A DNA stretch of 34,066 nt from an uncultured Flavobacteriales bacterium (GCA_903837495.1 CAILUT010000029.1:1-34066), one strand, 5' to 3'. Shown: positions 16,723-25,868, counted from the first letter of the stretch. Notes: a model not told the origin generated them from the letters alone. Numbers and translations: made by a program.

Positions 16723-17577
16723 ATGAATACTAAGTTTTCTGAGTCATTTGTTCAATCCAGGGCTGGGTTTATGGTGCAGCGGTTTTTTCCAGAGCTCGGT
16801 CGGCTTAAGGCCATTGTGGTTCTTGTGCATGGCATGGGCGAGCATCCAGGGCGTTATTCAAGGTATGCAGAATCTTTAGCCATGCATGGAATTGGAACCA
16901 TCAGGTATTCCCAACAAGGCCATGCCGGCAGGCTGCAATCCAAGGGGCATTGCCAAGGGCTTGATTCGTTGATGGACGACCTTGCTTCTGTTTTGGCCGA
17001 ATCGCTGCATTCATGTCCCATTTTCATTTTTGGCCATAGCATGGGCGGAACCGTTGTTGCAAACTACATTTTGAAGCGCAAGCCCCCGGGCATTTCTGGG
17101 GTTATTTTGAGTTCGCCCTATTTTGAATTGGCTTTTGAACCGCCTACCTGGAAAATCGGTATGGCGAATTTGTTTTCAGGAATATGGCCTGGATTAACCC
17201 AACCTACCGGGCTTAATATAAACCACATTAGCCGGATTCCTGCCGAAGTAGAACGGTATAAGAACGACCCCGAGATTCACGGCAAAATGTCGGCGGCTTT
17301 TTTTCAAGCCATCCATCCTTCCGGCAAATGGGCCTTAAGTCAGGCGGCAGCTTGGCATGTTCCGGTTTTGATTGGCCATGGCTTGGCCGATAGAATAACC
17401 TCGGCAGAGGCCTCTCAACGGTTTTTTCAGGGATTGCCCAGCGGCCTAAATCGCCAGGGGTTTTGGCCGGAGCAGGGATTTCATGAATTGCATCATGAGC
17501 CCGAACGCGAGGAATGGCTGCAAGTCCAGGTTCAATTTATAAACGACCACAGTCATGCCTGTAATTTCCCATTTTAA
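16723..17577 (+). CDS. Monoacylglycerol-lipase-like alpha/beta hydrolase (serine aminopeptidase S33 / Hydrolase_4 type)
   Basis: Cytoplasmic esterase or lipase, 284 aa from ATG 16723. It has the family opening VVLVHGMGEHPGRY (33-46), nucleophile elbow GHSMGG (104-109, Ser106), acid Asp223 (GHGLADRITS) and His254 (QGFHELHHE). This order and the HGMGEH motif are typical of monoglyceride lipases and lysophospholipases. The usual DxRGHGxS after the second strand is replaced by RYSQQGHAGR, a small divergence. Upstream in-frame ATGs at 16642 and 16702 exist; 16642 precedes the likely transcription start, and 16702 remains possible. It is the only plus-strand gene here, and its stop overlaps the convergent tonB-like stop. 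Confidence 0.87.
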   Translation: MNTKFSESFVQSRAGFMVQRFFPELGRLKAIVVLVHGMGEHPGRYSRYAESLAMHGIGTIRYSQQGHAGRLQSKGHCQGLDSLMDDLASVLAESLHSCPIFIFGHSMGGTVVANYILKRKPPGISGVILSSPYFELAFEPPTWKIGMANLFSGIWPGLTQPTGLNINHISRIPAEVERYKNDPEIHGKMSAAFFQAIHPSGKWALSQAAAWHVPVLIGHGLADRITSAEASQRFFQGLPSGLNRQGFWPEQGFHELHHEPEREEWLQVQVQFINDHSHACNFPF

Positions 17578-18347
17578 TTTCCAGCCCCCCGTCTAAAATC
17601 ATAGCTAAGAATGGCAACGCGGCATTCTGGAGCATTGGGGTCGGCAGGAAATTTGGCTCCGCGGGCCGCACGAAGTGCAGCCTCTTTTAGCTCCACGGAA
17701 GTGCCTGTACTTCCTTTAAAGTTAGGGTCGGTGATGCTGCTAACCGTCCCTGTTCTAGAAATACACACTTTAATTTTCACAATTCCTTCGGCTCCAGAGG
17801 ACGAAATGGCTTTTGGCAAATGGGATGCATCTCCATTTTCAAGCGAGCCATTTCCCGGATAGCCTTTGCCGCCGGTTCCCCCGCCGCCACCGCCGGGCCG
17901 GCCATTGGGGCGGCCTTCATTTCCCCCGCCTTGGGTTTGGCCCGAAGCCCCACCTTTGCTGCCTTTCAGTATTTCATCAAACTCATTGGGCGGCTCCGGA
18001 CTGGGTTTGGGGTTGGGGTTGGGTTTTGTGGTTGGGCTGGGGGGATTGGGTGTTTTTTTGGGTTGGGTATTTACAACCACATCTGATTCGGCATCTGAAG
18101 CAAGGTCGTTTTGCACCGGGGCTTCGGAGGGGGGCGGGGTACTGGGCGTTACTTCTACGGGAATGGCATCGCCAAATCCGGCTTCGTCCATGCCTAAGGC
18201 CATTTCCATAGATCCTTGGTCGGGGTCCATCCGTTCGGCCTTAAGAGATAAAAACAAAAGCAAGCAAATTAGCCCTACGGAATATACGGCAACACCGATA
18301 AGTCCGCCGGCCCTGTTTTTTTTCTCTTTTTCTGTTTGAGTGCTCAT
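17574..18347 (-). CDS. TonB-like energy-transducing protein
   Basis: A 257-aa inner-membrane protein following exbB and exbD. The N-terminal cytoplasmic stretch is lysine-rich, and one TM lies at about residues 15-36 (GVAVYSVGLICLLLFLSL). A long low-complexity periplasmic spacer follows (PPSPTTKPNPNPKPSPEPP, then Gly-rich from about 130 to 170). The C-terminal TonB/TolA-like fold has GIVKIKVCISRTGTVSS, LKEAALRAARGAKF and a final strand ILSYDFRRG. It would pass proton-motive force from ExbBD to outer-membrane receptors. The spacing to exbD is 31 nt. A TolA-like role is an alternative. Confidence 0.85.
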   Translation of the reverse strand: MSTQTEKEKKNRAGGLIGVAVYSVGLICLLLFLSLKAERMDPDQGSMEMALGMDEAGFGDAIPVEVTPSTPPPSEAPVQNDLASDAESDVVVNTQPKKTPNPPSPTTKPNPNPKPSPEPPNEFDEILKGSKGGASGQTQGGGNEGRPNGRPGGGGGGTGGKGYPGNGSLENGDASHLPKAISSSGAEGIVKIKVCISRTGTVSSITDPNFKGSTGTSVELKEAALRAARGAKFPADPNAPECRVAILSYDFRRGAGN

Positions 18348-18378
18348 GATTCCTTGTACGAAGAATTCAGGAAAAGGT

Positions 18379-18792
18379 TCATCTTTTGTTGTTGGGACTG
18401 GTCATCAGAGTGATTTTGTATTTCCCTTGAACCCAGACTAGGTCGGCCAATTCCACAAAATACTTGTGGGGCACATTTTCATCGATGGCCAGCTGCACTT
18501 TTGTGTCGGCATTGGCGGGGCCTAGAGTTTCAATCAAAGAAGGCAGAATGGATTCCTTAGCAATGGGATTTCCGTCTAAGGCATATTCAAGTTGTTCACT
18601 GAGGGAAATGACGGGCATTTTATCTTGCGGTCGAGTATCGCTTGAGCTTTTGGGCAGAGATACGTCCATAATGTTGTTGTTCGTAACCAAGGTTGAGAGG
18701 ATTACGAAGAAAATCAACAGCAAAAATACAAGGTCGGTCATCGACGACATATTGAATTCGACGGAGACTTTATTCCGGCTTTTCAAGCTCAT
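18379..18792 (-). CDS. ExbD/TolR-family proton-channel protein
   Basis: A 137-aa partner of the ExbB-like protein. A short cytoplasmic N-terminus leads into a single TM with the essential aspartate in MSSMTDLVFLLLIFF (Asp20). A periplasmic domain follows (VQLAIDENVPHKYFVELADLV). Its ATG overlaps the exbB stop by 4 nt (ATGA), so the two are made in step. It powers the TonB-like protein encoded next. ExbD versus TolR cannot be decided by sequence alone; the gene order exbB-exbD-tonB favours ExbD. Confidence 0.92.
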   Translation of the reverse strand: MSLKSRNKVSVEFNMSSMTDLVFLLLIFFVILSTLVTNNNIMDVSLPKSSSDTRPQDKMPVISLSEQLEYALDGNPIAKESILPSLIETLGPANADTKVQLAIDENVPHKYFVELADLVWVQGKYKITLMTSPNNKR

Positions 18793-19487
18793 GAGGGTTC
18801 GTTTAATAAGTCCAGAAATTCAATGCTACGGGCTTCCATTTTGTACACTACTTTTTCGATGCTGGCAACGAGTAAGTTATAAAAGACATAGGCCAAGATA
18901 CCTACAACCAGACCTGCTACGGTGGTAACCATTGCCTCATAAATACCACCGGCAAGGGCTGAAATAACAACTCCTTGGTCGGAGTTAGCCATATTGAAAA
19001 AGGCTTTAATCATACCGAGTACGGTTCCTAAAAAGCCCAGCATGGGGCCGGCACCGGCGACGGTTGCCAACAAGGCCACACTTCGTTCTAAGCGATACAC
19101 CTCTAGTTTTCCTGTATTTTCGATCGAGGCAGAAATGTCTTGCAGGGGCCTTCCGATGCGGCTAATTCCTTTTTCAATCATTCTGGCGATGGGGCTGTCG
19201 GTGCTTTTGCACAGACCAATGGCAGCATCTATTCTCCCATTCAAAATGCAGTCTCGAATGTTGTTCATGAAATTGGAGTCCTCTTTTCCGGCCTTGCGAA
19301 TGGTCATCATTCGTTCAACGAAAATATAGATGGCCAGCATGCTCATGAGCAACAATGGAATCATAATCCAGCCACCTTTGACAGCTAGATCTAAGACCGA
19401 GATGGTTTTCGGATTGGCGGCTGCTTCAGCAGCCATCGAGGCGGTTTGGGCCGTACCGGCGGTTTCAATTTGAAGAAAAAAGTTCAT
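18789..19487 (-). CDS. MotA/TolQ/ExbB proton-channel family protein
   Basis: A 232-aa inner-membrane protein. A periplasmic alanine-rich N-terminus precedes TM1 (GGWIMIPLLLMSMLAIYIFVE). A cytoplasmic loop with IARMIEKGISRIGRP follows. The conserved pair of TMs carries LLATVAGAGPMLGFLGTV and GIYEAMVTTVAGLVVGI, the channel-forming motifs of ExbB/TolQ. It heads an exbB-exbD-tonB block and lies 34 nt after the dehydrogenase stop, so it may share that transcript. Confidence 0.93.
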   Translation of the reverse strand: MNFFLQIETAGTAQTASMAAEAAANPKTISVLDLAVKGGWIMIPLLLMSMLAIYIFVERMMTIRKAGKEDSNFMNNIRDCILNGRIDAAIGLCKSTDSPIARMIEKGISRIGRPLQDISASIENTGKLEVYRLERSVALLATVAGAGPMLGFLGTVLGMIKAFFNMANSDQGVVISALAGGIYEAMVTTVAGLVVGILAYVFYNLLVASIEKVVYKMEARSIEFLDLLNEPS

Positions 19488-19521
19488 AATGTATAAACGA
19501 GGGTTTTAGTAAATGGGTATG

Positions 19522-20751
19522 TTAAAGTAGTTTTTTTAAGGCAATTTCGATGGCCGTTTCGGTCAATCGGGTTGTGGAATGTGGTTTTAGGGTATGAATT
19601 TCTTGTAGGGCTTTGGCAATGGTGTCGCTCACATCTTTAAAAATGGCTTCATCTTGAATGCTGGGTTTGTCTCCCATTAAATAAGCAAAAACCCTAGCCA
19701 TGCCGCAATTGGCAATAAAATCAGGGATTAAGGCGACCTGTTGATCTACCGCACTGGTGATGGGGCCCATAAAGATTTCAGCATCGGCAAATGGAACATT
19801 GGCGCCGCAAGAAACAACTTCTAAACCTGCTGCCACCATTCGATTGCATTGTTCTTGGGTTACCAATTTTGATGCAGCGGCGGGAATGAAAATCTCGGCC
19901 CCAAGATCCCAGAAATTCAGTTTTATTTGTTCTGCGGGCTTCAGTTCTGGCGAAGCCAGTGAATTTCCTTTTTTATCTAGGAACAGCTGTCGAATTTCAG
20001 AGAACGAGAATCCATCGGTTTGGATTAAGCCCATGTTTTGGTCTAAAATGCCCACGATTCGAACCCCGTTTTGAGCTAAGTAATAGGCGGCTGCCGAGGC
20101 TACATTTCCCCATCCCTGAATAATGGCGCGTTTTCCGGCCATGTCTTTGTTCCAAATCCGATAAAAATGCAAGACGCCCTCGGCTACTCCATATCCGGTG
20201 ATTAGGTCAGCCACCACATATTTTCGCAATGGATTTGGGGTGTATCGAACATCTTCGACAATCTTAGAAACGCCTACACGAAGGTTGCCAATCTTTTGAA
20301 TTTTTTCGTTTTCTCTGGGTGTAAAATGACCAGATACAACCCCTTCTTGGGGGTGCCACAACCCAAGGTCTTCAGTAATGGGAATGACCTCATGGATTTC
20401 ATCTACATTCAAATCGCCACCGGTACCGTAGTAGTTTTTTAGCAAGGGCAATACCGCTTTGTACCAGCGGCGTAAAACATCGATTTTTCGGGGGTCTTCA
20501 GGATCGAAATTAATGCCCGATTTAGCCCCTCCAATGTTGGGGCCCGATACGGTAAATTTAATTTCCATGGTTTTAGCCAGTGAAACGACCTCGCCTCGAT
20601 CCAATCCTTTTCGCATGCGGGTTCCTCCCCCTGCGGCTCCGCCTCGAAGGGAATTAATGACTACCCACCCTTCGGCTCCTGTTTCTGAATCTTTCCATTC
20701 AAAAACCAATTCAGGCTGCTTGATTTCGAAGGCTTTGAGTAGCTCCAACAT
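19522..20751 (-). CDS. Glu/Leu/Phe/Val dehydrogenase family enzyme
   Basis: NAD(P)-dependent oxidative deamination of an amino acid; cytoplasmic, 409 aa. The N-terminal domain has RGGAAGGGTRMRKG and the catalytic lysine in GGAKSGI (Lys77). The catalytic aspartate is probably in GTGGDLNVDE (Asp113). The Rossmann domain has GYGVAEGV and GWGNVAS (213-219), then EIFIPAAASKLVT and PDFIANCGM. Length and motifs fit glutamate dehydrogenase. The loop around Asp113 differs from the PAPDVGT of classical enzymes, so substrate is not certain. A -7 box at 20769 suggests its own promoter. Confidence 0.88.
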   Translation of the reverse strand: MLELLKAFEIKQPELVFEWKDSETGAEGWVVINSLRGGAAGGGTRMRKGLDRGEVVSLAKTMEIKFTVSGPNIGGAKSGINFDPEDPRKIDVLRRWYKAVLPLLKNYYGTGGDLNVDEIHEVIPITEDLGLWHPQEGVVSGHFTPRENEKIQKIGNLRVGVSKIVEDVRYTPNPLRKYVVADLITGYGVAEGVLHFYRIWNKDMAGKRAIIQGWGNVASAAAYYLAQNGVRIVGILDQNMGLIQTDGFSFSEIRQLFLDKKGNSLASPELKPAEQIKLNFWDLGAEIFIPAAASKLVTQEQCNRMVAAGLEVVSCGANVPFADAEIFMGPITSAVDQQVALIPDFIANCGMARVFAYLMGDKPSIQDEAIFKDVSDTIAKALQEIHTLKPHSTTRLTETAIEIALKKLL

Positions 20752-20768
20752 GGCTAACTGGTTTGCGT

Positions 20769-20776
20769 CAAAGGTA
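20769..20776 (-). promoter_or_regulatory. -7 element upstream of the dehydrogenase gene
   Basis: TACCTTTG matches TAnnTTTG exactly, 17 nt before the ATG at 20751 in the 42-nt dut-dehydrogenase gap. No clear -33 TTTG is visible. It suggests that the dehydrogenase-exbBD-tonB part can be transcribed separately. Confidence 0.5.
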
Positions 20777-20793
20777 TGAATTTATCTGTAGGC

Positions 20794-21237
20794 CTATACT
20801 GTGGTGCTGCCAAACCCACCTGCTCCACGTTGGGTTTCTGACATTTCATGGCTCATGTCCCACTGTACCCGTGTATAAGGGGCTACAACCATTTGGGCAA
20901 TGCGTTCAAGGGGTTCTATCTGAACTGGTTCTTGGCCTAGATTGATTAAAACAACTCCAATCACACCTCGGTAATCGCTGTCGATGGTGCCGGGCGAATT
21001 CAGAACGGTTAGCCCCTTTTTTAGGGCCAATCCGCTTCGGGGGCGAATCTGTGCTTCAAATCCGTTGGGCAATTCCAACTGCAAGCCCGTAGAAATTAAT
21101 GTGCGTTCCCCTGGATTCAAGGTGATGGTTTTTTCCAGATGGGCATGTACATCCATGCCGGCCGCTCCTTCACTGGCATAGTAAGGAAGCGGTATTTGGG
21201 GGTCAATGGATTTTATGCGTACAGGTATGGTTTTCAT
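20794..21237 (-). CDS. dut: dUTP diphosphatase (dUTPase)
   Basis: Hydrolyses dUTP to dUMP, keeping uracil out of DNA and supplying dTMP synthesis. The protein is 147 aa, the usual trimeric dUTPase size. All five family motifs are in order: [39 protein letters not shown] and the C-terminal P-loop-like RGAGGFGST. The ATG overlaps the flippase stop by 4 nt (ATGA). Confidence 0.97.
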   Translation of the reverse strand: MKTIPVRIKSIDPQIPLPYYASEGAAGMDVHAHLEKTITLNPGERTLISTGLQLELPNGFEAQIRPRSGLALKKGLTVLNSPGTIDSDYRGVIGVVLINLGQEPVQIEPLERIAQMVVAPYTRVQWDMSHEMSETQRGAGGFGSTTV

Positions 21238-22733
21238 TTCGAAGAAAACAGGTGTTTAAGGGTTGGGAATTCGGTTAATACAGCAAAAGCGATGAATCCC
21301 AACCACAAGGCAAATCCACTGCCCAGCCGAATCGGCACATTGGCCGAATCGAAAACCCGGTGAAACAAGTAAAGGCCCACCGACAGGCTTAGGTACAATC
21401 CAATTCGCTTTAGATTGTAAGGAATGGGATATTTTTTCAAGCCCCACAAATACGATATTACCATCATGGTTCCGTATGCGACCAAGGTGGTGTAGGCCGA
21501 GCCAACAAATCCAAAATGAGGGATCAAAGCGGCATTAAGTCCAATGGTCAGGGCGGCCCCAATCACCGAGAAAATCGCACCATACCGGGTTTGACCGCTC
21601 AGTTTGTACCACATCGACAGGTTCATGTAAATGCCCAGAAATATATTGGCCAGCATGATGACCGGAACAATGCTTAAGCCCTCCCAATAACTGGAATCTC
21701 GAAGAAAATGCTTGAAAAGATCCAGATGAAGCACCACCATTAAGAATAAGACCGAGCAAAAGGCTACAAAATAATTCATAACCGAGGCATACATTTCTTT
21801 GGCGTCGGTCCGTTTCTGTTGGCTAAAAAAGAAGGGTTCGGCGGCGTATCGAAAGGCTTGAATGAAAATGGTCATTAAAATGGCCAATTTGTAGCAGGCT
21901 CCGTACACCCCCACTTGATGCATGGCCTCCTTCGGACTTAAGGGTAAAATGTATTTAAGCATCAAAACATCTAAGCGTTCGTTTAAAATAAAGCCCAAGC
22001 CGGCCACCAATAGGGGAGCGGCATAGCGCAGCATTTGTTTGAGCAAGCTAAAGTCAAGATGAAGGCCACCGGTTCGAAAAAAGGGAATGCAGAGCATGAG
22101 TTTTACTGCCGAGGCGATTAGGTTGGCCAAGAAAATATAGCCTACGCCGATCTCGGGGTTGTATTCCAGCAGCCCCCAACCCTCAAAGGGAGAAATCTGC
22201 CCCGATAAATGCACGTCTCGGCCCCATTTTAACCAAAATAGGTTTAGCCCAATGTTCACTCCTATATTGATTAGGGTGATTGTGCTGAAGAGTCCGGGCC
22301 GGCCTTTTAGCCTTAACCAGGCCATGGGCAAGCTGCTCAGGGCGTCAAACCCAATAATCAATCCCAACCAAACGACGTAGTCTGGGTGGCCTGGATAGTT
22401 CATCAGGTTGGCTACAAATGAGCTGTTGGGGAAAAGAAGCACCCAGAAAACCGATGTGGTTAGCAGCAAGGAGGCTGCTGCAGTGGAAAAAACCCGTTTG
22501 GGATTCGGATTTTTTTGCACAAAATGAAACAAGGCCGTTTCCATTCCATAGGTTAAAACGATCAGAAGGATTGCGATGTAGGCATAGGCCTCTGAATACG
22601 TTCCAAAGGCCTCGGCAGCAAAAATGCCCGTGTACAATGGGGTAAGCAGGTAGTTTAATACCCGACCTAATATGGTTCCCAACCCGTAAACGGCGGTTTG
22701 GCCGGCCAGTTTTTTTAGCAAGGGTGAGCTCAT
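21234..22733 (-). CDS. Polysaccharide flippase (Wzx/oligosaccharide-translocase type)
   Basis: A 499-aa integral membrane protein with about 12-14 hydrophobic segments. It opens [30 protein letters not shown], the normal start of Wzx/MurJ-superfamily exporters in Bacteroidota (polysaccharide biosynthesis protein). It probably flips undecaprenyl-linked glycans across the inner membrane. No glycosyltransferases are nearby, and it sits instead between a DUF4412 gene and dut, an arrangement that suggests a housekeeping rather than capsule-locus copy. It overlaps dut by 4 nt. Confidence 0.88.
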   Translation of the reverse strand: MSSPLLKKLAGQTAVYGLGTILGRVLNYLLTPLYTGIFAAEAFGTYSEAYAYIAILLIVLTYGMETALFHFVQKNPNPKRVFSTAAASLLLTTSVFWVLLFPNSSFVANLMNYPGHPDYVVWLGLIIGFDALSSLPMAWLRLKGRPGLFSTITLINIGVNIGLNLFWLKWGRDVHLSGQISPFEGWGLLEYNPEIGVGYIFLANLIASAVKLMLCIPFFRTGGLHLDFSLLKQMLRYAAPLLVAGLGFILNERLDVLMLKYILPLSPKEAMHQVGVYGACYKLAILMTIFIQAFRYAAEPFFFSQQKRTDAKEMYASVMNYFVAFCSVLFLMVVLHLDLFKHFLRDSSYWEGLSIVPVIMLANIFLGIYMNLSMWYKLSGQTRYGAIFSVIGAALTIGLNAALIPHFGFVGSAYTTLVAYGTMMVISYLWGLKKYPIPYNLKRIGLYLSLSVGLYLFHRVFDSANVPIRLGSGFALWLGFIAFAVLTEFPTLKHLFSSK

Positions 22734-22742
22734 GCCCTGGGA

Positions 22743-23420
22743 TTATTTCCCCATTTGAAAGACGGGCGGCAGGCCTTCTTTGGTGGTGTAGCCGGCAGGA
22801 AGAGTTAAGACATTGTTCGGCAGTTCTTTCAGGTCTTTTAGCTGGGTAACCACCATTTCCATTTTTAAGTTCCCCATTCCAGGAATTGGCAAAGAAGTCT
22901 CAATTTTCATTGGAAATCCCTCTACTTTCACGTTGGGGGTGTTCATGCCTATGCTTTTAATTTCCTTTGCCGGAGCAAATTGGGTGGTGGTCCAATAGGT
23001 GGAGTTGATGAGCATGTCGTTGACCTTGACTTCAACGGTGTAGGGCTTGCATTCATACCCCATTATCATCATTTTGCCTTTTCCTTTTTTTACCACCGGC
23101 TTAATGTCATCTGCTTTGGGCATTTGGTCTTCGGTGGTGGAGAAAATAATCTTGTTGCTGTGGTTAATAAAATAGGTTTTGCCTGTGGCATGGTCTGACA
23201 GCATATCGCCCAGCATGTCGGCTTGCACGCCCCCTTCCATTCGGGTAAGGCTTCTTTTTTTGCTGACAATGGTTTCGCTGGCTTTGGGCAACATGCTCTC
23301 CATTCCAGGAATGTTTGCGACATAGCTGATGTCGTATCGAATTAACCCTTCAAAACTCGTTTGAGCTAGGGCAATGCTAGGGGCAATTAACGCAAAAAGG
23401 AAAGCTGTAATCAGGCGCAT
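22743..23420 (-). CDS. DUF4412-type secreted protein
   Basis: A 225-aa exported protein. The frame extends to 23459, but a -7 box (TACTTTTA) at 23439-23446 lies inside that extension, and the ATG at 23420 gives a clean signal peptide (MRLITAFLFALIAPSIALAQ). Matching DUF4412 features include FEGLIRYDISY near the N-terminus, KGKGKMMIMGYECKPYTVE in the middle and LPAGYTT near the C-terminus. It is methionine-rich. The family is a periplasmic or outer-membrane beta protein of unknown role. It lies 48 nt after gldD and 9 nt before the flippase. Confidence 0.8.
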   Translation of the reverse strand: MRLITAFLFALIAPSIALAQTSFEGLIRYDISYVANIPGMESMLPKASETIVSKKRSLTRMEGGVQADMLGDMLSDHATGKTYFINHSNKIIFSTTEDQMPKADDIKPVVKKGKGKMMIMGYECKPYTVEVKVNDMLINSTYWTTTQFAPAKEIKSIGMNTPNVKVEGFPMKIETSLPIPGMGNLKMEMVVTQLKDLKELPNNVLTLPAGYTTKEGLPPVFQMGK

Positions 23421-23438
23421 AAACAGAATTATTAGGGG

Positions 23439-23446
23439 TAAAAGTA
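23439..23446 (-). promoter_or_regulatory. Possible -7 element of the DUF4412 gene
   Basis: TACTTTTA resembles TAnnTTTG with the last G replaced by A. It lies 19 nt upstream of the ATG at 23420 and helps choose that start. Confidence 0.35.
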
Positions 23447-23468
23447 GGGAGAAATTCAATTTTCTGCT

Positions 23469-25355
23469 TTAGGGTTTCCAAACCAAGCTGGACATCATCC
23501 GGTCTATATCTTGGTTCAGGTAGGTTAGAATAGGAGCAATGCTGTCGTAGTTTGCGGCGTAATTGAAATACAAGCTACCCCGAAGAAAATGCCGAGCCGA
23601 GTCGGTCAAATAAAATTGAACGGGCGTGGCAACGGGACCCAACAATTGAAAAACACGGCCAAAGACCTTTCGTTCGGAGTCAACAAGGGCCCGTTCCTCG
23701 ATGCCTTCGGACATGGTTACGTGGCCTTGATATACCTGTTGGTTGGCGGCATCCAACAATTCGGGCAGATTGTTGGTTACAGGCAGATAGGTCAGGTAAA
23801 TGGTGCTCCGAAAATCGGGATAATCGATATTTAACCAGAGTCCGCCCGGAAATTCGGGGCGCCCGGGGGCCGGTCGAACAACGGCCACCTGAGCAATTTC
23901 AAATTCAAAGGGCCCAGGGTAGTTTAATGCTTTACTGGCATTGCTGGGCAGTTCAATGCGCGGATAGCCCTTTGGTTTGGGTTGGGGCACAACTGCATCG
24001 CAGCTCATCAACGAGAAACCCAAAAGGAAGGCCCAAAAAAGAGCAAGGTCGCCTGTTTTCGCCTTTTCAGCATGTTTTATGTACACTTTGACCCGCTTAA
24101 TTCTTCGCTGGTCGGCCGATTCTACGCAATATTCAATCTTGGGCGTGTTGATTTTAACCCCTTTGGCCGGAAGTTTTTGATGCAAGTGGAGCAGAAGGCC
24201 TGCAATGGTGTCGGCCTCTTCTCCAGCAGGGCCTAGGGCCTCGAAGGGCAAATCCACAATCCGGCACATTTGAATTAGGGTGGTTTTGGCCTCGAACACA
24301 AAGGTGTGTTCGTCCAATTTTGAGTAAACGATTTCTTCGTCGTCGAATTCATCGTTGATCTCGCCAACAATCTCCTCGATGATGTCTTCTAGGGTAATCA
24401 GTCCTGAGCAGCCTCCATATTCATCAACCACAATGGCCATGTGCATCTTCTTTAACTGAAACTCCTTTAAAAGATCATCGATGGGTTTGTTTTCCGGCAC
24501 AAAAAAGGGCTTTCGTGCCAATTGATTCCAATTGAATCCAGCCTGTTCAGATAAATAGGGGATTAAATCTTTGACATACAAGATGCCACTAACTTGGTCT
24601 AAGGATTCGGAATAAACAGGAATTCTGGAGTATCCGCTTTGAAGGATCAACGCTAAAACCTGTTGATAGGATTTTTTGGTTTCAATCCCAACAATGTCGG
24701 TGCGGGGCTTCATGGTTTCGCTGGCGGTAATCTTCCCAAATTCTACGATGCCTTTCCAAATTTTTCGTTCTTCGTCCGAGATTTCAACTCCTTCGGCCAT
24801 GTCAATAACGGCCGAAAGTTCTTCGTTGCTTAAGGTCTGCCCCCCTTTTGTGGCGTTTCCGGTTATTAGTCGGCCGCTGAGCAGAAGCAAACTGCCCAGA
24901 GGGCGGGTAATTAAGCCGACCACAGAAAGAGGGGTGGCCATTAAAACCAGGACTCCTTTGCCCCGATGCGTAGCCAAGATTTTTGGTAAAATTTCTCCAA
25001 AAATTAAAATAATCGAGGTAACTCCTAGGGCTTGGAACGCAAACTGAAGCCAAGACGGCCATGCCGCCAAAAATGGCAAGCCCGAGCTGGCCATAGACGA
25101 CAGCAGCACAATCAGAATGTTGGTGAAGTTGTTGGAGATTAATATGGTGGCCAGCAACCGGTTGGGGTGGGCCAACAGGTTGTTGACTTTTGCAAAGGTT
25201 TTGGGGTGGGTTGTTTCGAGCGCTTCCATGGTTTTGGGAGACACTCCGAAAAACGCAACTTCCGAGGCAGAAATCAATCCAGAAATAAGGAGCAGAGGCA
25301 GCAGAAGCAGAGCGGTTTCTAAAGGCAGGCTGCTGTAACTTAAAGGGTCTTCCAA
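23469..25355 (-). CDS. gldE-gldD: GldE-GldD gliding-motility proteins in one reading frame (apparent fusion)
   Basis: One 628-codon frame. Residues 1 to about 430 are GldE, a CorC/HlyC-type membrane protein. It has the DUF21 transmembrane part (SGLISASEVAFFGV, NNFTNILIVLL, FGEILPKILATH), two CBS domains (MKPRTDIVGIE, GYSRIPVYSESLDQVSGILY, MAIVVDEYGGCSGLITLEDIIEEIVGEI) and the C-terminal CorC domain. A hydrophobic stretch with lipobox LMSC (Cys452) begins the GldD lipoprotein (PKPKGYPRIELP, FEFEIAQVAVV, WLNIDYPDFRSTIYLTYL), about 177 mature residues. In Flavobacterium gldE and gldD are separate adjacent genes after ssb, and the same order is seen here. Either this is a true fusion, or a T6 run at 24035-24040 has lost one base. 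GldD is needed for gliding; the link to T9SS function is family knowledge. Confidence 0.88.
   Translation of the reverse strand: MEDPLSYSSLPLETALLLLPLLLISGLISASEVAFFGVSPKTMEALETTHPKTFAKVNNLLAHPNRLLATILISNNFTNILIVLLSSMASSGLPFLAAWPSWLQFAFQALGVTSIILIFGEILPKILATHRGKGVLVLMATPLSVVGLITRPLGSLLLLSGRLITGNATKGGQTLSNEELSAVIDMAEGVEISDEERKIWKGIVEFGKITASETMKPRTDIVGIETKKSYQQVLALILQSGYSRIPVYSESLDQVSGILYVKDLIPYLSEQAGFNWNQLARKPFFVPENKPIDDLLKEFQLKKMHMAIVVDEYGGCSGLITLEDIIEEIVGEINDEFDDEEIVYSKLDEHTFVFEAKTTLIQMCRIVDLPFEALGPAGEEADTIAGLLLHLHQKLPAKGVKINTPKIEYCVESADQRRIKRVKVYIKHAEKAKTGDLALFWAFLLGFSLMSCDAVVPQPKPKGYPRIELPSNASKALNYPGPFEFEIAQVAVVRPAPGRPEFPGGLWLNIDYPDFRSTIYLTYLPVTNNLPELLDAANQQVYQGHVTMSEGIEERALVDSERKVFGRVFQLLGPVATPVQFYLTDSARHFLRGSLYFNYAANYDSIAPILTYLNQDIDRMMSSLVWKP
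24035..24073 (-). other. Hidden gldD start codon and T6 homopolymer at the gldE-gldD junction
   Basis: On the minus strand an ATG at 24073-24071 opens another frame reading MLKRRKQATLLFF up to a T6 run (24040-24035), then stops shortly after (TGA). With one extra T the frame would run on into WAFLLGFSLMSC and the GldD body. That would give a textbook lipoprotein signal peptide with a KRRK n-region and lipobox. In the sequence as given, GldE reads through instead. An in-frame GTG a few codons upstream of the run could also serve as a separate gldD start. Confidence 0.75.
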
Positions 25356-25370
25356 GGGGGCTGAATTTAA

Positions 25371-25772
25371 TTAGAAAAACGGAAAATCAGGCTCTGATGT
25401 TCCGCCTGTGTGGTCAGCTCCCGGACTGGAACTTTCCGTTTTTTTGCTTTCAAGCATCGTAAGTTGGTCAACTTCGATTTCGGTGGTCTGTCTTTTTTGA
25501 CCCTCTTGCTCCCAGGCCCGTGTTTTTATACGCCCTTCTACATACACTTTATGTCCTTTCTTTAAGTACAATTGAGCGATTTCGGCAAGGCGGCGGCGAA
25601 AAACCAAGTTGTGCCATTCTGTGTGTTCAACCTGATCTCCGTTCTTGTTTTTGTACGATTCAGAGGTGGCCAATGAAACCTTGGCCTGTTTTGCCCCATC
25701 TGGGAATTCACGGACCTCGGGGTCGCGGCCCAGATTGCCAACCAAAATTACTTTATTCACGAAACCCGACAT
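25371..25772 (-). CDS. ssb: Single-stranded DNA-binding protein
   Basis: Binds ssDNA in replication and repair; cytoplasmic, 133 aa from ATG 25772 ([20 protein letters not shown]). The OB-fold has [33 protein letters not shown] and ends with an acidic/aromatic tip (PDFPFF) that recruits partner proteins. The frame runs 13 codons further up, but the -7 box at 25793-25800 lies in that extension. It is first in the ssb-gldE-gldD run, with a 15-nt gap to gldE. Confidence 0.95.
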   Translation of the reverse strand: MSGFVNKVILVGNLGRDPEVREFPDGAKQAKVSLATSESYKNKNGDQVEHTEWHNLVFRRRLAEIAQLYLKKGHKVYVEGRIKTRAWEQEGQKRQTTEIEVDQLTMLESKKTESSSPGADHTGGTSEPDFPFF

Positions 25773-25792
25773 ACGCTGTTGTTTGAATGTGG

Positions 25793-25800
25793 TAAAGTTA
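25793..25800 (-). promoter_or_regulatory. Probable -7 element of the ssb-gldE-gldD transcript
   Basis: TAACTTTA, one fixed base from TAnnTTTG, lies 21 nt before the ssb ATG. It is the same sequence as the -7 box of the adhesin gene at 16561. It decides the shorter ssb start. Confidence 0.5.
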
Positions 25801-25868
25801 TAAAAAAACAAAGATTGTTGGTTTTCCTTGAAACCGTGCCCTAGGGCCCCCTTTTTTCCGCATGGGGC

